Positions 1 through 5,329 of a stretch of DNA of 10,813 bases are shown here, one piece after another. A program made the translations under genes and the position numbers. The stretch comes from Dehalococcoidia bacterium (lineage in GTDB: Bacteria > Chloroflexota > Dehalococcoidia > GIF9 > UBA5629): contig JBAZEK010000015.1 of the NCBI GenBank assembly GCA_041653995.1, forward strand, positions 1 through 10,813, written 5' to 3'. Each line of letters opens with the position of its first letter. Position 1 is the stretch's first letter. Below the pieces are notes generated by a model. That model was not told the DNA's origin. It searched no databases and was given only the letters and a program-made list of their open reading frames with translations.

Positions 1-718
1 CGCTACGATTGAATGCTACAGTAACAACATTCGATGCGTTGGTGCTGATGCGCATGCCTATCGGCGGCAAATCTATCCATCCGACAACGGTATCTGGATT
101 AGCAGTTTTCCACAGGAAAATCCGAGCGCTCATTACTGCAAAATATTTGTGCGACGCGGTTAGATAACCAAGTGCTTTTTCCGTCGCAAATGTCGAGGAC
201 AGCAGCACCGTTGCGCCGCCGGGAGAATGCAGGTCAACTATTGCACCGGACTCGTTTGCAAAATTGGTGACCGCGTACCCGCCCATGTCAAGCGCCGCTG
301 TGCGTACCAAAGATTCGACATTTACTAACGCCAGCGTCGCTGCCCCGGTTGCGGCGGTGTCACGATAGCTAAAAACGCGCCCCGAATCCGTCACCACCAG
401 CTGCGCCCCGTGCAGCGCCGTCTCGCCCGTGGGCGTGCAAGTCGTCTCGCTCGTCAACGTATAAATGGTATTCGTCGCTTGATTCAAAAGGCGAACGTGA
501 GCAGCAGCGTCGGCAGTCCACGTAGCCCCAGCAAACGCGCCATCCCAATCAGCTGCGGAAGTGTCTTCAGGGTCGAACGCAGCAATGGCCGACGGCAGCA
601 GCTGGTATTTGCAGGACTCGTGAGCTTGCGCCTTAGTCGCGAATTTTTCTCTCAATGTTTGCGAATCGGAGTAAGCAACATCAATGTGTTCTACGAGCAA
701 ATGCCTCTGCGTTGTCAT
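1..718 (-). CDS. Probable phage structural protein, 3' end outside window
   Basis: The reading frame is open from an ATG at 718 to the left edge, giving 239 codons without a stop. The start is well supported: GAGGTGG lies about seven bases upstream, and the ATG overlaps the TGA of the preceding 50-residue gene as ATGA. The protein opens MTTQRHLLVEHIDVAYSDS and becomes rich in Ala, Thr, Val and Gly, with alternating hydrophobic/polar stretches (for example ATLALVNVESLV) that suggest beta-structure. It has no signal peptide or membrane segment. It is the fourth gene of the minus-strand cluster starting at 1761. Composition and position suggest a tail, fibre or decoration protein, but I recognise no named domain. 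Structural role is inference; the open frame and start are read directly. Confidence 0.72.
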   Translation of the reverse strand, partial: MTTQRHLLVEHIDVAYSDSQTLREKFATKAQAHESCKYQLLPSAIAAFDPEDTSAADWDGAFAGATWTADAAAHVRLLNQATNTIYTLTSETTCTPTGETALHGAQLVVTDSGRVFSYRDTAATGAATLALVNVESLVRTAALDMGGYAVTNFANESGAIVDLHSPGGATVLLSSTFATEKALGYLTASHKYFAVMSARIFLWKTANPDTVVGWIDLPPIGMRISTNASNVVTVAFNRS

Positions 719-867
719 ATTTCCACCTCATCCACCAGCAAATTTCCGGCTTCATCTACCAGCAAATTTCCGTCTTCACCGATGATATAAGGCGCCTGCA
801 AATCTTCTCCGCCTCCCGGCGCGTTCGCTGTGTGTACCTCGAGTGCTAGATTCAATCCTAAATTCAC
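715..867 (-). CDS. Small 50-residue protein with duplicated GNLLVDE motif
   Basis: This short frame starts at a GTG two bases after the TAA of the upstream gene (TAA-C-GTG) and ends in TGA overlapping the next ATG by four bases. The product ends with two near-tandem copies of (D/A)GNLLVDE, after a Gly-rich stretch (PGGGEDLQAPYIIGEDG). An AAGG lies upstream of the GTG, though farther than ideal. The exact fit between two overlapping neighbours is the main argument that it is translated. Pairs of short G-N-L-x-V motifs occur in small phage tail and fibre-associated proteins, but I do not assign a family. If the GTG is not used, the TTG at codon 5 would give a slightly shorter product. Confidence 0.55.
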   Translation of the reverse strand: MNLGLNLALEVHTANAPGGGEDLQAPYIIGEDGNLLVDEAGNLLVDEVEI

Positions 868-868
868 G

Positions 869-1474
869 TTACCCCGCTACCTTGACTTCAGTGCATTTGC
901 GGATTCGCCCCTGTACGAAAAAAGTGTGTCCGACAAAAGCAGTCTCTTTTGTAATTCCTACCACGATACCTGGGATCTCGGAAGATGTCCACACTCCGAT
1001 GATATTCAATTCGATAGACTGATCAACACTGCCCCATGAAGAACTCATCATAGATGCAACCGGCACGCCCGAAGCGTCGTAGACGGCCGAACATAGTCGA
1101 CTGACAGTAACTCTACCCGCTGCGCCGGGTGCACCAGCGAGAGTAGCCACAATCTCTATATCTATGACAATCAGCCATGTTTCATTCGCGCGACTGATAT
1201 CGGTTAAATCTATCGTCAGCACGGCAAGCGTCGAATCCGCATCATAGGCGGTTACTGGAGTCGACCAGTCTTCGAATTGCCAATCATGCGGGAGCATCGG
1301 CGCAAGATCAATCGCTATTTCAGTCAATAGACGGTAAATGAAATTCGTTCCCGCCGCGTCAGCCACTGGAATTTTTCCCGCGTCCTCGACACCGCTTGGC
1401 GCGCGGATACCTCCAGCATATGCCGCCGCGAGCGACGCAAACAGGTTTGGGTCCACCCCTCCGGACACTGTCAT
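869..1474 (-). CDS. Probable phage structural/virion-associated protein, 201 aa
   Basis: The ATG at 1474 overlaps the TAA of the upstream gene (TAATG), implying coupled translation. The 201-residue product starts MTVSGGVDPNLFASLAAAYA, has a helical region around residues 40-60 (IYRLLTEIAIDLAPML), and then a long region of alternating hydrophobic residues (TLAVLTIDLTDI, ETWLIVIDIEIVATLAG, GIVVGITKETAFVG), typical of beta-sandwich structural proteins. No signal peptide or transmembrane helix is seen. GC content is lower than in the right half of the window, in keeping with a conserved structural module. I do not recognise a named family; a tail-completion, baseplate or head-decoration protein is the most likely reading from context. 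Confidence 0.7.
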   Translation of the reverse strand: MTVSGGVDPNLFASLAAAYAGGIRAPSGVEDAGKIPVADAAGTNFIYRLLTEIAIDLAPMLPHDWQFEDWSTPVTAYDADSTLAVLTIDLTDISRANETWLIVIDIEIVATLAGAPGAAGRVTVSRLCSAVYDASGVPVASMMSSSWGSVDQSIELNIIGVWTSSEIPGIVVGITKETAFVGHTFFVQGRIRKCTEVKVAG

Positions 1475-1761
1475 TAGTAATCCACGCCAACGTCGGTAGA
1501 GTCGTTGCTTTGCAAAGCGATAAACTGGCGTTCTACTATACCGCCTAATTTCAGCAGCTGTGCTGCACTCATGACGACCGTTGTGCCGTCAATGCGTGTG
1601 AGCGTCAGCCCAGCAGCTCCGACAGCCCCCACCACAGCGCGCCGCGCGGGCCTGCTAACACCAGCCACATCGTGCACCGTGATCACCCCGGACAGCACGT
1701 TAGCGTCCGGCAGTGTCGCGTAATAAAAGGGAACTTCGATCGACTGATTAGGACCTGACAT
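1474..1761 (-). CDS. Small phage protein, first gene of the structural operon, 95 aa
   Basis: The start is the ATG at 1761, with GAGG four bases upstream (CGAGGCAATATG). The protein begins MSGPNQSIEVPFYYATLP and contains a beta-rich middle (VLSGVITVHDV, LTLTRIDGTTVVM) and a short helix near residues 65-75 (SAAQLLKLGGIV). It ends at a TAATG overlap with the 201-residue gene. It is the promoter-proximal gene of the leftward cluster: a strong sigma70-type promoter lies about 65 bases upstream. Function is unassigned; a small structural or connector protein is plausible from context only. Confidence 0.68.
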   Translation of the reverse strand: MSGPNQSIEVPFYYATLPDANVLSGVITVHDVAGVSRPARRAVVGAVGAAGLTLTRIDGTTVVMSAAQLLKLGGIVERQFIALQSNDSTDVGVDY

Positions 1762-2067
1762 ATTGCCTCGCGTGCCCCCGCCTCTTTGGGGGTCGCTTGG
1801 CTAATAGCATGTTTCAGACGCCGGCGCAAGGTATTGTACGTGACCATACAAGTGGTGTCATTCGCGCAAGCGCTGCTTGGGCATGCAAAAAGTTATTGCA
1901 TTTATAGCCCAAACCCAAGTCCAAAAATTTTTATTTTTCGGTCGACGGGCCTAGGTGCTGACATTCGTAAAATGCCAGAAATCGAGAGGCGCCCCAACTG
2001 ATTAGCCGACCCCTAAAACCGTCTGGACGCATCAGCCCATATCGGCCCGCCGACTGTGAACCAGCGT
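1762..2067. other. Intergenic region between the 368-aa gene and the structural operon
   Basis: About 300 bases without a convincing gene. It holds the promoter at 1833-1861, an AT-rich patch near 1920-1945 (AAAAATTTTTATTTTT on the plus strand), and a short TGCAA/TTGCA dyad near 1890-1905. The plus-strand open frame across it has no ribosome binding site and an unnatural composition. I see no clear terminator hairpin with a T-run for the gene ending at 2068. Confidence 0.5.
1833..1861 (-). promoter_or_regulatory. Sigma70-type promoter for the leftward structural operon
   Basis: On the minus strand ATGACA (plus 1856-1861) and TACAAT (plus 1833-1838) are separated by exactly 17 bases. Each hexamer matches the sigma70 consensus at five of six positions. 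Transcription would begin near 1826, giving a leader of about 65 bases before the ATG at 1761. The spacer and -10 carry a TTGTA/TACAA dyad that could be an operator. No measured start site is available. Confidence 0.5.
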
Positions 2068-3174
2068 TCACACCCCCTGCCGCAAGCCAGCGACCACCAC
2101 CCTGCCCCGCGCTGTCTCAGGCGGGAAAGCCCAGCCTGTCGTGCAGCGCACCGCGCAGGAAGCCAGCACGTGCTGCCGCAGAGACTCATAGGGCACATCA
2201 TTGCGATCGAAGTACAGCCACACTCCAGAGCCAACAGCACCCATGTCAGGTTGCAGATCCACATCCAGCCCGCTGCACCTGCCAACACCCCACGCCCAAT
2301 CGAGCAGCTTGCACTGCAAGGCCTCGAGGTGGCTACGCTTGCGGGCCTGCTTGACGCGCGCGCGCCTCTCGAGCACGGCGTGCACCCTGTCTACCTCCTT
2401 CTCGTGCCACGTCTGCGTGGGTAAGGGTACTACATTGATGTGACAGCGGCGCGCCTCGGTCGCTGCTGCATCTTCGCGCTCTTCTGCTTGACGCAGCCAC
2501 GTTGGGCGCTGTGGGCGTTTCCGGAATCGAACCGGGTCCTGCTTGTGGTCGTACTCCCACTCTCGACAACGCTGCTCGTACAGGTCCTGTTCACAGTTGT
2601 GCAGGTGCTCTGTCACGGTACGTACCAGCTGCAGCCACTCTTGTGCTGCGGGCTGTGCGCTGTACCTTCCGCCAGCTTCGTTGAGTTTGCGTTCGCAGAC
2701 ACGCAAGCGTGCGCGCAGCTTACGTAAATCGTGTGTATTGGTTACAGACTCTACAGCAGGCGGCCCGGCTTTGGGCTTGCGCAATGCAGCCAGATCTGCA
2801 TCGACCTGCTCGAGTATATTTGCCACGCGAGCAAAATCAGGTCCTAGCGCGCGCACAGCGGCAAGGTCAGATCCATCCACGCGTATCGGCAGCAGTGCGC
2901 GCGCTTTGGCTCTGCGTTTACATAGCCAAACGCGCCTGCGCTGTATTGTGTTAGCATCCAGCTTCGATCGAACAACATCGCGCGGTGCTAGCGATTCCCC
3001 GAGCATCCACACATCCCACACGCGCTGCATGTGCTCGGTCAGGTTTTCGCGCCTGGCGTCCGGAGGGATGCGGCTCCGAGCATCGTTCGCGAACATTCGC
3101 CAGTCCAACGGGGACTGGTACTGCTGTTGTAGCAAGCCGAGGGGGACTGAATATAGATCTAGAGGTATTCTCAC
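2068..3174 (-). CDS. Unrecognised 368-residue basic, Trp- and Arg-rich protein
   Basis: This is the longest gene of the left half and I do not recognise its family. It opens MRIPLDLYSVPLGLLQQQYQ from a GTG at 3174. No Shine-Dalgarno precedes the GTG, and an extended -10 sits so close that the message would be leaderless; the next ATG is codon 27. The middle (about residues 60-260) is strongly charged and probably helical or coiled-coil: repeated Arg/Lys clusters (TIQRRRVWLCKRRAKARALL), Leu-spaced helices around residues 140-185, and RFRKRPQRPTWLRQAEERED. The C-terminal 70 residues are more globular (LQPDMGAVGSGVWLYFDR). There is no signal peptide or membrane segment. The basic composition and the direct repeats upstream would fit a nucleic-acid-binding or autoregulated protein; that is inference. 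All opposing frames are shadows. Confidence 0.72.
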   Translation of the reverse strand: MRIPLDLYSVPLGLLQQQYQSPLDWRMFANDARSRIPPDARRENLTEHMQRVWDVWMLGESLAPRDVVRSKLDANTIQRRRVWLCKRRAKARALLPIRVDGSDLAAVRALGPDFARVANILEQVDADLAALRKPKAGPPAVESVTNTHDLRKLRARLRVCERKLNEAGGRYSAQPAAQEWLQLVRTVTEHLHNCEQDLYEQRCREWEYDHKQDPVRFRKRPQRPTWLRQAEEREDAAATEARRCHINVVPLPTQTWHEKEVDRVHAVLERRARVKQARKRSHLEALQCKLLDWAWGVGRCSGLDVDLQPDMGAVGSGVWLYFDRNDVPYESLRQHVLASCAVRCTTGWAFPPETARGRVVVAGLRQGV

Positions 3175-3181
3175 GTCTCAG

Positions 3182-3190
3182 ATCATAGCA
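3182..3190 (-). promoter_or_regulatory. Extended -10 promoter for the 368-aa gene
   Basis: The minus strand reads TGCTATGAT (plus 3182-3190), an extended -10 (TGn then TATGAT, five of six to consensus). No good -35 is present, as is usual for extended -10 promoters. The expected start, about seven bases downstream, falls at the GTG codon at 3174, so a leaderless message is predicted. The 35-bp direct repeats end 12 bases upstream of this element, where an activator or repressor would bind. Confidence 0.4.
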
Positions 3191-3201
3191 CGGGCAAGCA
3201 A

Positions 3202-3285
3202 AGGGTGCCGCTAAAACCCCCAGATAAGACTTCGTCAGGGTGCCACTAAAACCCCTAGACAAGACTTCGTCGGGGTGCCACGGCG
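3202..3285 (-). repeat. 35-bp direct repeats (2.4 copies) upstream of the 368-aa gene
   Basis: Copies lie at 3202-3236 and 3237-3271, with a partial third from 3272 to about 3285. Each carries AGGGTGCC(G/A)CTAAAACCCC and AGACTTCGTC or near variants. The period is exactly 35 bp. The repeats do not form a convincing protein repeat, so they are probably DNA-level sites such as iterons or operator half-sites. Confidence 0.7.
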
Positions 3286-3315
3286 AGCACGTTTGCAGTT
3301 ATACCTGGCCAACTT

Positions 3316-3351
3316 TAACGTAAGAAGCTAAGCGTTTACCTTCTTACGTTA
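3316..3351. repeat. Perfect 12-bp inverted repeat with 12-nt loop
   Basis: TAACGTAAGAAG at 3316-3327 pairs exactly with CTTCTTACGTTA at 3340-3351 around a 12-base centre. There is no T-run after either arm, so a rho-independent terminator is unlikely. A dimeric-protein operator, recombinase site or replication dyad fits better. Confidence 0.65.
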
Positions 3352-3385
3352 TACTGATCGCCGGCATAGGGGTATTTAAGATTCT

Positions 3386-3482
3386 ATTGCTCGGGCAATC
3401 GGGAACGATCCCGCGGACATGCGGCGCAATAACCAACTTGCAGCGATAACGGTTATTGCGCCAAAAGTTACCGGTCCGCGGG
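3386..3482. repeat. Cluster of consecutive and nested dyads
   Basis: Four inverted repeats follow one another: ATTGC/GCAAT (3386-3399), CGGGA/TCCCG (3400-3413), an outer CCCGCGGAC (3410-3418) with GTCCGCGGG (3474-3482), and nested within it GGCGCAATAACC (3423-3434) with GGTTATTGCGCC (3451-3462). The inner and outer arms are exact. The dense, nested dyads suggest a structured single-stranded element or a multi-site operator. Confidence 0.6.
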
Positions 3483-3627
3483 CCGTAACAGGGGATTTGC
3501 CTTGCTGTGATGGGCGCGTAGCGTCTTTTCACACCGGCCGCACCCGCAGAACAGCAACACACCCGAAATTATTAGCCTTTTCGCAAATAGCACGGCAAAA
3601 AGCATTTATTTCTCCGGGCACGACTAA

Positions 3628-3723
3628 AAGCAATATATATTGCTTCCGCTCGTCCGCGCTGCGCGCTAAATCAGCGCTGTAATTCCAGCGCAGAAACAGA
3701 ACTAAAAGCAATATATATTGCTT
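3628..3723. repeat. Two copies of an 18-bp perfect palindrome, 78 bp apart
   Basis: AAGCAATATATATTGCTT occurs at 3628-3645 and again at 3706-3723. Both copies are preceded by ACTAA and followed by related CTCGTCCGC sequence and then CTAAATCAGC-type repeats, so the whole block is a diverged duplication of about 76-78 bp. The AT-rich self-complementary core could be a DNA-unwinding or dimer-binding site. Confidence 0.7.
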
Positions 3724-3733
3724 CTTCTCGTCC

Positions 3734-3797
3734 GCACCGCTCTAAATCAGCACTGTAATTTCAGCGCACCGCTCTAAATCAGCACTGTAATTTCAGC
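3734..3797. repeat. Perfect 32-bp tandem duplication
   Basis: Two identical 32-bp units (3734-3765 and 3766-3797) each contain CTAAATCAGCACTGTAATTT. A diverged relative, CTAAATCAGCGCTGTAATTC, lies at 3666-3685, so three versions of this element sit between and after the palindromes. Confidence 0.7.
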
Positions 3798-3851
3798 GCC
3801 TGTTCTTCTGCGCGGCCCACTGCACGCAGCAGCGCCCACCAATGCAGCAGC

Positions 3852-3914
3852 GCCCACCAATGCAGCAGCGCCCGGCCTGCACTTGGCAAACCGGGCGCTG
3901 CTGCATTGGTGGGC
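3852..3914 (-). terminator. 24-bp perfect hairpin just after the small minus-strand gene
   Basis: GCCCACCAATGC... at 3852-3875 is the exact complement of 3891-3914, with a 15-base loop. On the minus strand it begins nine bases after the TAG at 3923, where a terminator would sit. No T-run follows, so intrinsic termination is uncertain. The outer arm is also duplicated as an 18-bp direct repeat (3826-3843 and 3844-3861), so alternative foldings are possible. It could instead be an RNA-stabilising or replication structure. Confidence 0.5.
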
Positions 3915-3922
3915 GGTGCTGC

Positions 3923-4117
3923 CTACCGGACCTCCACCACGCGCATCTTTGACTTATTACGAGGAGCGTAAGACGCGATTATCGCCTCGGCATCAGCGCG
4001 GCGCGTGAACTCCGCCTGCATTCCGCGGTGCGAACCGGTAAGCCACACCACTTTGCCCCGGTCGTCAATAGCGAATCGGGCGCCCGCCCGGTCAATTGAA
4101 AATTTCACTGGAGACAT
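3923..4117 (-). CDS. Small 64-residue protein downstream of Cys-triplet gene 1
   Basis: The ATG at 4117 has an excellent ribosome binding site, GGAGGAG seven bases upstream, which doubles as the last codons (Glu-Glu) and stop of the Cys-triplet gene. The product opens MSPVKFSIDRAGARFAIDDR and then shows a strand-turn-strand-helix pattern: VVWLTGSH, a Gly/Met turn, FTRRADAEAIIASYA, and a basic tail ending VVEVR. This layout resembles small DUF2188-like phage proteins only in outline, and I do not assign it. Tight coupling to the Cys-triplet protein suggests co-production. It is followed by the 24-bp hairpin. Confidence 0.72.
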   Translation of the reverse strand: MSPVKFSIDRAGARFAIDDRGKVVWLTGSHRGMQAEFTRRADAEAIIASYAPRNKSKMRVVEVR

Positions 4118-4121
4118 TTTT

Positions 4122-4433
4122 CTACTCCTCCGATTTAAGAGTCGCGTACAACCTCGCCCATTCATCGGCTGCGAGCTGCGTACCATACGCCATGTATCGT
4201 AGCCCGATCGCGCCAGCGATGCCTGCGCAGTCCGCGCAGCCTGAACAGCCGGAACAGTCCACACAGCGCACGCAGTCCACGCAGCCCGAGCAGTGCAGAC
4301 AGACCGAGCAGTCCGCGCAGCCAAGGCAGTCCCAGCAGTCCGCGCAGCCGCTGCAAAATGAAAATGTCGGGATGCCGAGCAGGTCATCCCGGCTCAACGA
4401 AACCAATTCAGCGGGTGATTTGGGGGTCAGCAT
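4122..4433 (-). CDS. Cys-triplet repeat protein 1 (15 Cys-X-Y triplet positions)
   Basis: This 103-residue protein has three parts. The N-cap (1-26) begins MLTPKSPAELVSLSRDDLLG. The core (27-69) has 15 cysteines at exact three-residue spacing, with small or acidic fillers (CSG, CAD, CWD, CLG, CVD). The C-cap (70-103) reads AGIAGAIGLRYMAYGTQLAA and ends in an acidic helix. GGAG lies eight bases before the ATG in a context, GGAGCxTxAAACATG, that is shared with the copy at 10602. It is the most divergent of the four paralogues: filler residues are S/V/L as well as A/T, yet the spacing and C-cap are kept, so selection acts on the architecture. There is no signal peptide. Function is unknown; metal or cluster binding or disulfide assembly is inferred from the cysteine ladder. 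Confidence 0.8.
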   Translation of the reverse strand: MLTPKSPAELVSLSRDDLLGIPTFSFCSGCADCWDCLGCADCSVCLHCSGCVDCVRCVDCSGCSGCADCAGIAGAIGLRYMAYGTQLAADEWARLYATLKSEE

Positions 4434-4468
4434 GTTTTAGGCTCCTTCTGGTGGTGGTGGTCGGGGTG

Positions 4469-4738
4469 TCAGGATGCAGGCGCGAATAGTGTGGCATCGC
4501 TGCCAATGAGTGATAGCCATATGCGCTTTCCGAGCCGGTTCGCTTCCTGTTGCGCTCTGACGGTTGCTTCTTCACGAGAAGCAGCAAAAGAGGACTCTAC
4601 GGTGCCGGTGACGACTCCGGAGATTTTGCTGGTGCTAATACGTCCGATGAGCAGCCGCGCGTTGTATTTGTGGGTGGCGGTGGTGGCGGTGGCGGTGGTG
4701 GCGGTGATGGCGGTGGTGGCGGTGATCGGGTTGGTCAT
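4469..4738 (-). CDS. Small 89-residue protein with Thr/Ala-rich N-terminal repeat
   Basis: The product starts MTNPITATTAITATTATATT, a low-complexity Thr/Ala tract encoded by a GGTGGC-type microsatellite, then continues as a compact region: HKYNARLLIGRISTSKISG, a likely helix SREEATVRAQQEANRLG and a final strand KRIWLSLIGS. No strong ribosome binding site precedes the ATG at 4738; a TTG at 4774 would add 12 residues. It is the first gene of a small minus-strand group followed 35 bases later by Cys-triplet gene 1. The strand-helix-strand C-terminal half resembles small phage proteins of unknown function, and I assign no family. Confidence 0.6.
   Translation of the reverse strand: MTNPITATTAITATTATATTATHKYNARLLIGRISTSKISGVVTGTVESSFAASREEATVRAQQEANRLGKRIWLSLIGSDATLFAPAS
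4674..4724. repeat. GGT/GGC microsatellite within the 89-residue gene
   Basis: The plus strand is an almost pure series of GGTGGC and GGTGGT units with two GGTGAT interruptions. On the minus strand it encodes the Thr/Ala/Ile tract (residues 5-22). Closely spaced GG pairs on the plus strand could form a weak two-layer quadruplex. Length changes of three or six bases would keep the frame. Confidence 0.65.
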
Positions 4739-4779
4739 AATTTCAGGTACTTGCAATTCACGTGCCAACAGCACAACAA

Positions 4780-4907
4780 GCGCAAGTGCTTGAAATCACA
4801 TACCGCGGCCAACAGGGTGCGAAGTGAAATGCCCTAGAACCGAGAAGCAACTGACGCACACTGCGTAGACCTGCACGCACCCAGCACCAGAAAACAAGCA
4901 CTTGCGC
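4780..4907. repeat. 13-bp perfect inverted repeat in the divergent intergenic region
   Basis: GCGCAAGTGCTTG (4780-4792) and its exact complement CAAGCACTTGCGC (4895-4907) flank 102 bases between the divergent genes at 4738 (minus) and 5000 (plus). No clear promoter is seen in the 261-base gap. A 15-bp direct repeat, AAGCCACCCCCAACC, occurs at 4954-4968 and 4970-4984 next to the plus-strand gene. A two-site operator or remnant of a small mobile element are both possible. Confidence 0.5.
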
Positions 4908-4999
4908 GCCACTGAAAGATGGCACAAGACGTGCAACGCCTTGCATGCCCGCCAAGCCACCCCCAACCAAAGCCACCCCCAACCCGCTACGTGAACAAC

Positions 5000-5329
5000 A
5001 TGACACCAGAAGAAATACTAGCATTAACACCCGCCGAATACGGGCAGTTGCTCCCTTTCGACTGCACCGGCTGCACCCGCTGCAACGACTGCGCCGACTG
5101 CACAGGCTGCACCGACTGCACCCGCTGCACCCGCTGCTGGGACTGCGCCCGCTGCACCGGCTGCACCCGCTGCTCAGGCGGCTGGGACTGCACCGACTGC
5201 ACCCGCTGCACCGACTGCTGGGACTGCGCTGGAATCGAAAACGGTCGCGGGCTGCGATATGTGGCATTTGGCGTGCAGCTGACCGCACAGCAGTGGCAGC
5301 AGCTGCAGTCCAATTTGGACTTGGACTAA
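5000..5329 (+). CDS. Cys-triplet repeat protein 2 (19 triplet positions, one Cys lost)
   Basis: The 109-residue product has an N-cap, MTPEEILALTPAEYGQLLPF-D, a core from Cys22 to Cys76, and the C-cap AGIENGRGLRYVAFGVQLTA. The core keeps perfect three-residue spacing (CTG, CTR, CND, CAD, CWD), except that position 61 is Gly (CSG-GWD-CTD) through a TGC-to-GGC change, so 18 of 19 positions are Cys. The ATG at 5000 is chosen by alignment with the copy at 10602; an upstream in-frame ATG at 4919 would add 27 residues. Unlike its minus-strand relatives it has no GGAG before the start. It is the only family member on the plus strand, and its stop abuts the GTG of the next gene. Function unknown. Confidence 0.78.
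   Translation: MTPEEILALTPAEYGQLLPFDCTGCTRCNDCADCTGCTDCTRCTRCWDCARCTGCTRCSGGWDCTDCTRCTDCWDCAGIENGRGLRYVAFGVQLTAQQWQQLQSNLDLD
5035..5060 (+). repeat. 26-bp segment inverted relative to its paralogue (copy A)
   Basis: The segment CGAATACGGG...CCCTTTCG encodes the EYGQLLPF part of the N-cap of Cys-triplet protein 2. The same 26 bases occur on the plus strand at 10542-10567, inside the minus-strand Cys-triplet gene 3, so relative to the gene the segment is reversed. Its ends (CGAA and TTCG) are inverted repeats of each other. Flanking codons align normally in both genes. Confidence 0.85.
5063..5227 (+). repeat. 9-bp coding repeat array of Cys-triplet gene 2
   Basis: Nineteen tandem positions of the type TGC-ACC-(CGC/GAC/GGC), one with GGC in place of TGC. 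All cysteines use TGC. Units TGCACCCGC and TGCACCGAC recur, which would favour slippage or recombination in whole 9-bp steps. Confidence 0.8.

Larger units (their letters stand above)
3175..3922. other. Gene-poor, repeat-dense candidate origin/control region
   Basis: No frame here has a credible start, composition or ribosome binding site. The 748 bases contain, left to right: an extended -10, 35-bp direct repeats, a 12-bp dyad, nested dyads, two 18-bp AT palindromes, a perfect 32-bp tandem repeat and a 24-bp hairpin. Clusters of direct repeats, AT-rich palindromes and dyads are typical of replication origins and of phage control regions. No DnaA-box array or initiator gene is clearly recognised, so the origin reading is an inference. 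Confidence 0.4.

Noticed and set aside
2523..2533. tRNA T-arm-like sequence (GGTTCGATTCC on the minus strand)
   Set aside because: No D-arm, anticodon arm or acceptor stem pairs around it, and it lies within the 368-residue gene.
2543..3214. 223-codon plus-strand frame opposite the 368-residue gene
   Set aside because: Ser/Arg/Cys-rich shadow composition, no ribosome binding site.
3202..3271. Telomere-like GGGGTTTTAG units
   Set aside because: They occur once per 35-bp repeat, not in tandem, and sit internally as upstream repeats of a gene.
3419..3682. 87-codon plus-strand frame in the repeat region
   Set aside because: Runs through dyads and a palindrome with no start signal; better explained as non-coding.
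4550..4837. Plus-strand poly-Gly frame
   Set aside because: Simple translation of the GGT/GGC microsatellite; the minus frame has a more protein-like remainder.
4758..5288. Minus-strand frame with a lipoprotein-like MLVFLLVSC segment
   Set aside because: It is antisense to the conserved N-cap of Cys-triplet gene 2; the hydrophobic look is a by-product of that codon sequence.
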